From an uncultured Chlorobiaceae bacterium (GTDB lineage: Bacteria; Bacteroidota; Chlorobiia; Chlorobiales; Chlorobiaceae), in NCBI GenBank assembly GCA_903836465.1, contig CAILRB010000064.1, positions 1 to 45,317 of the forward strand: DNA of 45,317 nt, read 5' to 3'. The notes below the pieces were generated by a model that did no database searches, was not told the DNA's origin, and saw only the letters and a program-made list of their open reading frames with translations. Shown in pieces: positions 14,816 through 22,064 of this stretch (position 1 is the first letter of the stretch; each line of letters begins with the position of its first letter). The position numbers and the translations under genes were made by a program.

Positions 14816-15374
14816 TTCGGTAATACCCTGTTTGTTTTTTACTTCAATAACTTACTATTTTACAAAACATTCAGGTCAATTTCAAAGCTTCTGGGATAAC
14901 CTACTAACAGTCCTATCGAACGAACGATAGAGTATACAGGGAACAACATTTCACGCTCCTTGAAGTCGCAAAGGACTTCGAGCCATCACTCCTGATCTCG
15001 AATGATATGCGAACTAACAGATGGCGACCATTAAATGAAGCCTATTTGTGGAAATCTACACATTTGCACCCGTCAGACGCTTAAACAAACCCAACTCCAC
15101 TCCAAAACAGAAACTTCAGTGTTATTCCAAGCACATTATGTGAAAGAATCCTGAGTGTAGACCGGTGTATGGCAAAATAAACAGCCAGTGGGGTGATAAG
15201 GTACTATACTGTGCCCTCCCCGAAGGTATAATTTCCTCACCTGAGCCTGCAAATAACCCCACTGCGGGATACACTGATAAGACTGGCAAGCGCGGTGACA
15301 TCACAAAAGCGAAGAAACAACGAATTAAAAGAGCCTTATAAAGTCAGGATTTTTTGTTTCATGCAAGAATTGTT

Positions 15375-15509
15375 TTAACGCTCCATAATGGCACCATCCA
15401 AGTTCATCAACACATTCAACAATTCTCGGAAAAAGCCTTGTATGGAAGGAATTTGAGGCCATTCTATTGATATTGAAACCATATCGGCAATCGTCTTGTT
15501 ACTTTGCAT
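15375..15509 (-). CDS. Possible small protein or gene relic (44 aa)
   Basis: On the minus strand an ATG at 15509 opens a 44-codon frame with protein-like composition (IADMVSISIEWPQIPSIQGF, then FFRELLNVLMNLDGAIMER). Immediately upstream another frame reads MLMNLSEYQMLQSAQNYAK and stops inside the first codons of this one. The two could be one small gene split by a frameshift. No family is recognised and no clear ribosome site was found, so this is tentative. Confidence 0.25.
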   Translation of the reverse strand: MQSNKTIADMVSISIEWPQIPSIQGFFRELLNVLMNLDGAIMER

Positions 15510-15829
15510 AATTTTGAGCCGATTGAAGCATTTGATATTCAGATAAATTCATCAACATAATGGTGTTATTCGAGCTAAAACGCTATCCACCGGCGGCACG
15601 GTTGCCAGTGGTGACGGCACAAAATTACGCTCTCATGCAGATCAGGCGGACAGCTCAATAAACAGAGGGTTGAAAAAGTTAGTCCAGAAGTCCAGACTAC
15701 TATAGGAGCTGGACAACTGGACTATCAAAAACAGAGGGCTGAATTTTCAACCTTTAGGCAGATCAGACGGAGCCGGGCCGGGTTGGTGCCGTGTAGGTTA
15801 TTTAGTCTCTCAAAAAAACAAATAATATA

Positions 15830-15858
15830 TTGACGTTTCAGCAAAGGAATATTATCTA
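15830..15858 (+). promoter_or_regulatory. Candidate sigma70-type promoter upstream of panD
   Basis: TTGACG (15830-15835), a 17-base spacer and TATCTA (15853-15858) form a good match. It would give an untranslated leader of about 170 bases for the panD transcript. Confidence 0.4.
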
Positions 15859-16037
15859 CTTTTCCCTCTTTATTCTTAAATTCCCGACATGTTTCTAAAG
15901 TGTCGAAAGTAGGCAATAAAAGAGATTTTGAAGAGATTTGTAAAGTTTTTGTAAAGTTTACGCTTTTTAACTAAGCAAAGTCTCTGTATAAGTTGCTTTA
16001 ATACAATCAAATACAGCTATTCTATTAAAAACCATTC

Positions 16038-16424
16038 ATGAAATTACACGTTTTAAAATCAAAAATCCATAACGCTATAGTGACAAGCGGTGATCTCGAA
16101 TATGAAGGAAGCATAACCATTGACAGTGAGCTTCTTGACATGGTCGATATGATTCCTAACGAGAAAGTTCTTGTGGTCAACAACAATAACGGTGAGCGAT
16201 TTGAAACGTACATTATCAAAGGGGCCCATGGCTCCCGGGAAATTCAGCTCAACGGAGCTGCCGCACGATGCGCTCTGGTTGGTGATGAGATCATTATCAT
16301 GACCTTTGCTGTCATGGATGTTACTGAGGCGCGAAACTTTAAGCCGATGGTTCTTATTGTCGACAGAGAAAACAATCCAAAAAGCAGACACCATGTAGGC
16401 GAGGCAGATGAGCCGTTATCATAA
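16038..16424 (+). CDS. panD: Aspartate 1-decarboxylase PanD (pyruvoyl enzyme)
   Basis: A 128-residue proenzyme of normal length. It converts aspartate to beta-alanine for pantothenate and coenzyme A synthesis. The self-cleavage site is exactly placed: Gly24-Ser25 in YEGSITID, where Ser25 becomes the pyruvoyl group. Other conserved pieces are the N-terminal [10 protein letters not shown] (Lys9), [10 protein letters not shown] and the [18 protein letters not shown] segment. The ATG at 16038 is the family start. It is followed by the GlmU-type gene 38 bases downstream on the same strand, which may be co-transcribed. Confidence 0.95.
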   Translation: MKLHVLKSKIHNAIVTSGDLEYEGSITIDSELLDMVDMIPNEKVLVVNNNNGERFETYIIKGAHGSREIQLNGAAARCALVGDEIIIMTFAVMDVTEARNFKPMVLIVDRENNPKSRHHVGEADEPLS

Positions 16425-16462
16425 TACTTTCTGATGCCCTTCACAGAATATCAAAGAAATCA

Positions 16463-17212
16463 ATGGCACTTGCAGTAATTATCATGGCCGCAGGAAAAGG
16501 CACTCGAATGAAGTCAGACCTCCCAAAGGTGCTTCATAGAGCAAACGGACGTCCTCTTGTCGAATATGTTCTCGATACAGCCCTCTCTCTTGACCCTGAA
16601 AAAATTGTGTTAATTGTTGGACATCAGGCTGAGCTTGTCAAGAAGGCCACTGCCCGATACAGAATAATTGCCGCACTTCAGGAGCCACAGCTTGGAACCG
16701 GCCATGCCGTCATGCAGACTGAATCGCTGCTCAATGATTTTAACGGAGAGGTGCTTATTCTGTCTGGAGACGCTCCATTGGTCAATGCTGAGACACTACA
16801 GAAACTGATAGCATTTCACCGTTCCAGCCATGCTGCTGCTACAGTCCTCACTGCAGAACTTAATGATCCAACAGGATACGGAAGAGTTATTCGAGAGCTC
16901 AACAGTGACCATGTCCTGAAAATTGTGGAACAAAAAGATGCTTCCGAACAGGAACTTGTCGTCAGGGAGATCAATTCCGGTGTTTACGTGTTCGACAAGC
17001 GCATGCTTTTCGAGGCTCTTGGACAGATCAACACCAACAACGCTCAACAAGAGTACTATCTGACTGACGTTTTCGGTATCTGCTTTGAGTGCGGCCAAAA
17101 GGTTTGCGCTTTCAAAACCGACAATCCAGACGAGATTCTCGGCATTAACACCCCGGAACAACTTGTGGAAGCTGAACGGCTGCTAATAGCGAGCCGTAGG
17201 TACCCCAACTGA
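16463..17212 (+). CDS. glmU: GlmU-type UDP-GlcNAc pyrophosphorylase, uridylyltransferase domain only
   Basis: A 249-residue nucleotidyltransferase with the GlmU N-terminal signature IIMAAGKGTRMKSDLPKVLH (residues 6-25), the QLGTGHAV motif, LSGDAPL with its metal-binding aspartate, GYGRVIR, EINSGVYVFD and QQEYYLTDV. It should make UDP-GlcNAc from GlcNAc-1-phosphate and UTP for peptidoglycan and lipid A. Ordinary GlmU has about 450 residues with a C-terminal left-handed beta-helix acetyltransferase. That half is absent here, and the next gene runs the other way, so acetylation must come from another enzyme or the true substrate differs. The single-domain form looks normal rather than truncated, as it ends in a natural helix. 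Confidence 0.85.
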   Translation: MALAVIIMAAGKGTRMKSDLPKVLHRANGRPLVEYVLDTALSLDPEKIVLIVGHQAELVKKATARYRIIAALQEPQLGTGHAVMQTESLLNDFNGEVLILSGDAPLVNAETLQKLIAFHRSSHAAATVLTAELNDPTGYGRVIRELNSDHVLKIVEQKDASEQELVVREINSGVYVFDKRMLFEALGQINTNNAQQEYYLTDVFGICFECGQKVCAFKTDNPDEILGINTPEQLVEAERLLIASRRYPN

Positions 17213-17223
17213 AGAATTCAGAG

Positions 17224-17721
17224 CTATTTTCTGGAACGGCGAGTTTTTTTTGTTTCAGTTGCTTCTACTGTTTTCTGTCGGCTGCCAATATCGAAAGAAC
17301 CGGGAGTTGAAATATCTATATCTGCACTGTCTTGCTGTAGGCCCGTTTCATGCATGGAATAAAACTCCACAAGATTGCCGTCAGGATCCATGACAAAAAA
17401 AGCCCTGCCTTCCCGACGATGAGCTGGTTGGGTAACAATATGGACTCCCTTATTATCAAGGTAGCGTGCGGCAGCGTCTACTTCAGCATCTGAAGCAAGC
17501 CTGAAACCAAAATGATCAACCCTGATATCCCTTGCCTCAGGAGATCCTGGTGTTTCAGCTTTCACAAGAACCAGCATATCCGAATTGAGACGAAGAAAGG
17601 AAATATTTGCTCCAACCCGGTGGTCAATTTTGATGCCAAGAATATCACTATAAAATTCTTCGGCTATTCGCAGGTCATTAACGCGAAGGGTAATCTGGTT
17701 AATCCCCGTCAGTTTCATCAT
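17224..17721 (-). CDS. VOC (glyoxalase/bleomycin-resistance) family protein
   Basis: From ATG 17721 (or the next ATG, 17718) the product is 165 residues. The single VOC domain shows INQITLRVNDLRIAEEFYSD, DHFGFRLASDAEVDAA and the GRAFFVMDPDGNLVEFYS end strand. His and Glu of the paired beta-alpha-beta-beta-beta units (DHFGF, LVEFYS) could bind a metal. A charged tail (TETKKTRRSRK) follows. The start lies inside the end of the omega-like gene, so the two share about 20 bases in different frames and are probably translationally coupled. Substrate unknown; VOC proteins range from lyases to dioxygenases. Confidence 0.8.
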   Translation of the reverse strand: MMKLTGINQITLRVNDLRIAEEFYSDILGIKIDHRVGANISFLRLNSDMLVLVKAETPGSPEARDIRVDHFGFRLASDAEVDAAARYLDNKGVHIVTQPAHRREGRAFFVMDPDGNLVEFYSMHETGLQQDSADIDISTPGSFDIGSRQKTVEATETKKTRRSRK

Positions 17722-18052
17722 CTTCTTCTGTTTGAACAACCTTTTTTTCTACTGGTTTCTCCAGCGTATAATCGTATTTATGCTCAAAATACTCGGCAAC
17801 TGCCTTGTGTGAAGACTTTTCACGAACTTCAAATTCAAGACTTATCGCGATCTGTTCCGGAAAAATTTTGTCCGATTCAGATTCGCTGCTGGGATTGCGG
17901 ATCATCTCCTTGTAGGGAAGAAGCTTGTCTTCAAGCTCTGCCCGCTCTTCATCATGTAATCTTTTTGCTTTTTTTGAAATGGCAACCACCGTTTCATACA
18001 AATTCGAATGCGCACTTCTTAATTTATTCAGGTCAACTGGTTTAACCGACAT
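17699..18052 (-). CDS. rpoZ: RNA polymerase omega subunit-like protein
   Basis: A 117-residue acidic protein lying directly downstream of gmk, the classical rpoZ position. The N-terminal part (VDLNKLRSAHSNLYETVVAI, then SKKAKRL) matches the omega helix that folds around the C-terminus of beta-prime. Further on are a Pro/Ser/Asp linker and a second conserved part (EQIAISLEFEVREKSSHKAV). An acidic tail (TEEDDETDGD) closes it. Omega sequences in the Bacteroidota/Chlorobiota branch are divergent, so assignment relies on context as well as similarity. The end overlaps the VOC gene. Confidence 0.65.
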   Translation of the reverse strand: MSVKPVDLNKLRSAHSNLYETVVAISKKAKRLHDEERAELEDKLLPYKEMIRNPSSESESDKIFPEQIAISLEFEVREKSSHKAVAEYFEHKYDYTLEKPVEKKVVQTEEDDETDGD

Positions 18053-18063
18053 TGCACTTTATT

Positions 18064-18648
18064 TTACGTGTTTGAAAGAAATTTGCTGATTATTGACGTC
18101 ACCCTGATAACCGCCTCGTCAAGTTTATCGTTGACTACCACCTCATCAAACTGATCTGCATATCCCAACTCCAATCGGGCCCGCTCAAGACGCTCGTTGA
18201 GAGTATCTTCGTCTTCACTCTCCCTGCCTTTAAGTCTCTCTTTTAAAGCCTCCATGCTCGGCGGTTCTATAAACAGCAATAAAGAAGTTTCAGGAAAAAG
18301 CTTTTTCACGTTGAGCGCGCCTTTCACATCAAGATCAAGCAAAATATTGGTGCCTGAGTCAATAACATTATATGTTTTATCAAGCAGTGTACCGTAATAG
18401 TTTCCAAAAAAAAACTCATGTTCGATAAAGCCGCCTGTGAGGATTTTTGTTTCAAAATCCTCTCTGTCGAGAAAATAATAGTTTACACCATCTTGCTCTC
18501 CAGCCCTTTTCGACCGGGTAGTAGCTGATACAGAAAATCTGATATTTTGCAGACGTTCAAGCACCATTTTCGCTATGGTCGACTTTCCCGTGCCTGATGG
18601 AGCTGAAAAAACAACCAGTTTTCCCTGCTGCTGCCTCTCTTCAACCAT
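18064..18648 (-). CDS. gmk: Guanylate kinase
   Basis: A 194-residue enzyme phosphorylating GMP to GDP. The P-loop SAPSGTGKST is at about residues 15-24. The GMP-binding segment has SATTRSKRAGEQDGVNYYF, and the lid includes E(F)IEHEFFFGNYYGT. FIEPPSMEALKERLKGR is the later signature. Length is normal. It starts four bases after the yicC stop and precedes the omega-like gene by 11 bases, so yicC-gmk-rpoZ form one transcript. Confidence 0.95.
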   Translation of the reverse strand: MVEERQQQGKLVVFSAPSGTGKSTIAKMVLERLQNIRFSVSATTRSKRAGEQDGVNYYFLDREDFETKILTGGFIEHEFFFGNYYGTLLDKTYNVIDSGTNILLDLDVKGALNVKKLFPETSLLLFIEPPSMEALKERLKGRESEDEDTLNERLERARLELGYADQFDEVVVNDKLDEAVIRVTSIISKFLSNT

Positions 18649-18652
18649 GGAA

Positions 18653-19540
18653 TTACTCTATATTTTGCAGTTGTTCCCTTATTTTCTCAAGATCTTCCTT
18701 GATCTGAACAATCTTCTGGGAAATATCTGCATTCTGGGATTTTGAAGCAATCGTGTTTGCTTCGCGCAACTGTTCCTGAAGCAGAAAATTCAGTTTTCTG
18801 CCGGTACCGCTTTCATCATTGCTTAACTCTTCAAGAAAAAACTTGTTATGACTGGCAAACCGCGTCAACTCCTCCGTAATATCAAGCTTATCGGCCGCAA
18901 GAATCAGTTCCATTTCAAGACGATCCCGGCTATAGGTCAAATCCCTGCCTGCAATAGCCTCCACTTTAGCTGCAAGTCTTTTTCTTACCGCTTCAAGATT
19001 ATCAGACGCAAGAGTAGTGATGAGTCCAAGGGTACACTCTATTTCAGCAATTCTTTTACTAAAATCAACTGAAAGTTCCTCGCCTTCTCTCTGTCGCATT
19101 GCCTTAAGACGAACAATCGCTTCTTGCAAAAGAGTTTTGACCAATGGCCAAAGCTGATCGACATTGTCAAGTGATGACGTTCCATTATCAAATATATCAG
19201 GAAACCTGAGGATATGCTCAAGAAGAATAGGGGTATCAAGAGAAGATTCCCTCTTGAGGGTGTCAAGCAACTCTTTATAGGCTTTTACTTTCGCGGCATT
19301 GACGCTTAAAGAGATAGACTGCTCTTCGCCAACCTGAATCTGAATAAACGCAGAAATTTTCCCCCGCTGAAAATGGGCGCGGATCAGTTCCCTCACTTCG
19401 AGTTCAAAAGAGAGTAGCTGACGGGGAAGTTTGACACTGATTTCTGCGAACCGGTTGTTCACTGAGCGCAACTCTACTAAAGTCCTCACACCACTTCCGA
19501 CTGACTCTGCGCTGCCATATCCGGTCATACTTTCCAACAT
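18653..19540 (-). CDS. yicC: YicC-family endoribonuclease-like protein
   Basis: A 295-residue YicC/YloC protein. The N-terminus MLESMTGYGSAES is diagnostic, followed by ELRSVNNRFAEISVKLP. The C-terminal DUF1732 region (DELSNDESGTGRKLNFLLQE-like, then REANTIASKSQNADISQ) is present and complete. Members of the family in other bacteria have RNase activity affecting small RNAs. The middle is rich in coiled-coil-like helices. It heads a yicC-gmk-rpoZ group after the rpsO terminator. Confidence 0.92.
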   Translation of the reverse strand: MLESMTGYGSAESVGSGVRTLVELRSVNNRFAEISVKLPRQLLSFELEVRELIRAHFQRGKISAFIQIQVGEEQSISLSVNAAKVKAYKELLDTLKRESSLDTPILLEHILRFPDIFDNGTSSLDNVDQLWPLVKTLLQEAIVRLKAMRQREGEELSVDFSKRIAEIECTLGLITTLASDNLEAVRKRLAAKVEAIAGRDLTYSRDRLEMELILAADKLDITEELTRFASHNKFFLEELSNDESGTGRKLNFLLQEQLREANTIASKSQNADISQKIVQIKEDLEKIREQLQNIE

Positions 19541-19565
19541 AGTTTTTCCCCTGGTGCATTCTTTG

Positions 19566-19599
19566 TTAAAAAGATAACCTGCAGGGCGTAACCCTGCAG
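19566..19599 (-). terminator. Rho-independent terminator after rpsO
   Basis: On the minus strand CTGCAGGG-TTACG-CCCTGCAG (19599 to 19579) forms a perfect 8-bp stem with a 5-base loop, followed by GTTATCTTTTTAAC. It lies 34 bases past the rpsO stop and would close the nusA operon before yicC. Confidence 0.8.
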
Positions 19600-19632
19600 A
19601 AATCAGGCAATAAAAACTCGGATTGACTCCTC

Positions 19633-19902
19633 TTATTTACGAAGATCAAGTTCTCCAATCACCTTGCGATAACGATCAATATCAACGTTTTTAATGTAAT
19701 TCAACATTTTTTTACGTTTTGCAACCAGCATAAGTAATCCACGACGGGAATGCTTATCCTTCTGGTGCAACTGTAAATGGCCGGTAAGATCACTGATTCT
19801 GCGGGTGTACAATGCAACCTGCACCTCGGACTTTCCCGTATTCTTTTCTGAAGCGCCAAACTGCTTGATAACTTCCGCTTTAAATTCTTTTGTCAGGCTC
19901 AT
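19633..19902 (-). CDS. rpsO: 30S ribosomal protein S15
   Basis: The 89-residue protein is full length for S15. It shows GASEKNTGKSEVQVALYTRR, ISDLTGHLQLHQKDKHSRRG, LLMLVAKRKKMLNYIKN and the final YRKVIGELDLRK. It binds the 16S rRNA central domain early in 30S assembly. In many bacteria S15 represses its own mRNA; no specific leader structure was identified. It is the last gene of the rimP-nusA-infB-rbfA-truB-ribF-rpsO operon, 48 bases after ribF, and precedes a strong terminator. Confidence 0.97.
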   Translation of the reverse strand: MSLTKEFKAEVIKQFGASEKNTGKSEVQVALYTRRISDLTGHLQLHQKDKHSRRGLLMLVAKRKKMLNYIKNVDIDRYRKVIGELDLRK

Positions 19903-19950
19903 ATCTCTTCGTTTGTTATGTTAAATCGGTTGACCTTGAATATAATATTA

Positions 19951-20913
19951 TTAGCAATACATCTCTACCGTTTTTTTATCTTTTTCAAGCTGGATTTTCA
20001 GCTCTTCAAGAGTCGAAAATTTCTTTTCCTCCCTGATAAATTTGAGCAGACTGAACCTGACAAGAGACCCATAAAGAGTACCACTATAGCCTATAAGGTG
20101 CGCCTCAACTGTCTTAATCCCTTCGGTAGAGACCGTTGGCCGAACGCCAATATTCATCATAGCAAGAAAGGAAACGCCATTGATTTCCGTTTGAGCCAGA
20201 TAAACCCCCGCGCGAGGCAGCAGTTTATTTGAATCGGACAACCTCATGTTCACTGTTGGAAATCCAATATCCCGTCCGCGCTTGTCACCATGAACAACGG
20301 TGCCGGTAAGTAAATAGGGAGACCCGAGAAATTCATTTGCCTCCTCAATCTTGCCGCTTTCAAGTAAAGTTCTTATCCGTGTACTTGAAAAATGTTCATC
20401 ACCAATCAGCACCTCGTCGATAACCTCTACATTAAAATCAAGCTCACGTCCAAGAGTTTCAAGCGTATGGCAGCCCCCACTCCTGTCGCGACCAAACGCA
20501 TGGTCATACCCAACAATAACGCTTTGTGCGCCAAGCAGTCCGACCAGAACATTTCTGATAAAATCGTCCGAACTTCGTGAAGCAAAATCAGCGGTAAAAC
20601 GCACAAGAAAAAGAAGATCAACGCCTTCCCCGGCAAGAAGATCAATTTTTTCATCAAGTGTGGTCAACAGCCCAAGTGAAGCGGAACCCGCTTCTTTGAG
20701 AACCCTTCTTGGATGCGGCTCAAAGGTAACAACAACACTTCTCAAACGGCGGCTTTCTGCAACAGCAACCATCCTTGCTATAATCATCCTGTGCCCTTTA
20801 TGGACACCGTCGTATGAACCTACGGTCACTACTGAGGGAATCGGCAAAAACTCAAGCGGTACGAGAGAACCGTAGCTGTAGACATGGTTATTATCATATT
20901 CAACAATACGCAT
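19951..20913 (-). CDS. ribF: Bifunctional riboflavin kinase/FAD synthetase
   Basis: The ATG at 20913 is chosen because AAGGA precedes it; the frame is open further upstream but would run into truB. The product of 320 residues has an N-terminal adenylyltransferase domain with VTVGSYDGVHKGHR (nucleotidyltransferase GxYDGxHxGH motif), VIVGYDHAFGRDRSGG and the FSSTRIR end motif. The C-terminal riboflavin kinase domain has GTVVHGDKRGRDIGFPTVNM and GVYLAQTEING. It makes FMN from riboflavin and then FAD. It follows truB by ten bases in the same operon. Confidence 0.94.
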   Translation of the reverse strand: MRIVEYDNNHVYSYGSLVPLEFLPIPSVVTVGSYDGVHKGHRMIIARMVAVAESRRLRSVVVTFEPHPRRVLKEAGSASLGLLTTLDEKIDLLAGEGVDLLFLVRFTADFASRSSDDFIRNVLVGLLGAQSVIVGYDHAFGRDRSGGCHTLETLGRELDFNVEVIDEVLIGDEHFSSTRIRTLLESGKIEEANEFLGSPYLLTGTVVHGDKRGRDIGFPTVNMRLSDSNKLLPRAGVYLAQTEINGVSFLAMMNIGVRPTVSTEGIKTVEAHLIGYSGTLYGSLVRFSLLKFIREEKKFSTLEELKIQLEKDKKTVEMYC

Positions 20914-20923
20914 ACTTTTCCTT

Positions 20924-21658
20924 TTATCTTCCGTCACCCGGAGATGCACTTGATGCCTGCTGCAAAATGACTTCAATGGTATCGGATACTGTCCTTGATG
21001 AACGGAGTTGCCATGTACCTATGGAAACCCTCCTGAGAGATGCCAGATAGCCTCCGACACCAAGAGCCGTTCCAAGCTCATGCGCTATAACCCTGATATA
21101 AGCTCCCTTTGAAACATGCAGAATAAAATAAACCATCGGAAGTTCAATATGAGTAATCTCAAAGCGATGAATAACGATCTCTTTTGCTTTTCGTTCCTCA
21201 ATCACCACTCCCTTGCGCGCATGTTCGTAGAGCCGTTTTCCATTATGCCATGCTGCAGAATGCATCGGAGGCTGCTGCTGGTGCATCCCGACAAATCCGG
21301 CAGCAACTGAACGGATTGTATTCTCTGTCAGATGAGCTGTACTGCAGTGACCGTATTCAGAAGTTTCACTATCGTGGCTTTCCGTCATAACGCCGAGCTT
21401 GATAGCTCCGTCATAGACCTTGTCAAGCACTTCAAGGCTGGCAATTTCTTTTGTTTTCCGGCCAGTAGCAAGAATAAGCAATCCTGTTGCTTTAGGATCA
21501 AGCGTTCCGCAATGGCCCACTTTGCGCTTTAACCCACTCTGCTTATAGGTATTCCTGATTTTTGCCACGACATCGAATGACGTCCAGTCAAGAGGCTTGT
21601 CAATCAGGAGAAAATCGCCTTCATCAAGAAGCTGTTCCCTGTCACGCTGTTCATCCAT
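20924..21658 (-). CDS. truB: tRNA pseudouridine(55) synthase TruB
   Basis: The 244-residue enzyme makes pseudouridine 55 in the tRNA T-loop. The catalytic Asp54 lies in GHCGTLDPKATGLL. Other TruB marks are LLIDKPLDWTSFDVV at the start, YDGAIKLGVMTESHD, QQQPPMHSAAWHNGKRLYEHAR and the later VSKGAYIRVIAHELG. It lacks a large C-terminal PUA domain, so it is the short form common in several phyla. The gap to rbfA is 28 bases. Confidence 0.95.
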   Translation of the reverse strand: MDEQRDREQLLDEGDFLLIDKPLDWTSFDVVAKIRNTYKQSGLKRKVGHCGTLDPKATGLLILATGRKTKEIASLEVLDKVYDGAIKLGVMTESHDSETSEYGHCSTAHLTENTIRSVAAGFVGMHQQQPPMHSAAWHNGKRLYEHARKGVVIEERKAKEIVIHRFEITHIELPMVYFILHVSKGAYIRVIAHELGTALGVGGYLASLRRVSIGTWQLRSSRTVSDTIEVILQQASSASPGDGR

Positions 21659-21686
21659 GCAAACTGTTTAAAAAAAAAGCGCTCTG

Positions 21687-22046
21687 TTAATCGGGTTCAA
21701 TCGAACCTTTTCTCACCTCATTCAAAAGCTGCTCAATCCTGTTTGCACGCTCATAGAGGTGATCCTCATGAAATTCGAGTTCAGGAATACGCCTGAACTG
21801 GTGACGAATTCTCGATGAAAGAATTTTTCTGATACTTTTTGTTTTATCCTTCAATTCGGCCATTGCTGTGGCCTGTTCTTTAAGCGTACCAATAATAGAA
21901 ACATAAATCCTTGCGATGCTTAGGTCTACCGTAACCTTGACATCGACAACGGTAATAATCGGACCGCTGCGGGAAAGTTCCTTTTGAAGAATTGCGCCCA
22001 GTTCCTGCTGCAGCAATGATGCAACTCTCTCAGTACGTATCGACAT
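21687..22046 (-). CDS. rbfA: 30S ribosome-binding factor A
   Basis: A 119-residue RbfA, with the KH-like fold seen in RTERVASLLQQELGAILQKE, ITVVDVKVTVDLSIARIYVS and the end motif FRRIPELEFHEDHLYE. It helps mature the 16S rRNA 5' end on the small subunit and is linked to cold adaptation. It follows infB by 18 bases, the usual order. Complete and unremarkable. Confidence 0.95.
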   Translation of the reverse strand: MSIRTERVASLLQQELGAILQKELSRSGPIITVVDVKVTVDLSIARIYVSIIGTLKEQATAMAELKDKTKSIRKILSSRIRHQFRRIPELEFHEDHLYERANRIEQLLNEVRKGSIEPD

Positions 22047-22064
22047 GTGTCAACAATAAGCTGT

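Larger units (their letters stand above)
14664..16037. other. 1.37-kb region without a convincing gene; probable decayed DNA
   Basis: No long conserved frame is present. Scattered short stretches look like coding debris. On the minus strand about 15 codons end TNPFVPEQ just before livG, and on the plus strand (about 14920-15084) an open stretch reads LLEVAKDFEPSLLISND. Two palindromes sit at 14765 and 14802. Short imperfect direct repeats occur around 15635-15660 and 15730-15772 (GCAGATCAG, AACAGAGGG). The right end contains a plausible promoter toward panD. Best explanation: a junction between accessory and core DNA with degraded genes. Confidence 0.5.

Noticed and set aside
15122-15304. Minus-strand frame of 60 codons in the gene-poor region
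   Set aside because: Composition does not look like a folded protein and no motif or ribosome site supports it.
15635-15772. Short repeated words as a possible CRISPR array
   Set aside because: The repeats are short, imperfect and occur only twice, without regular spacers.
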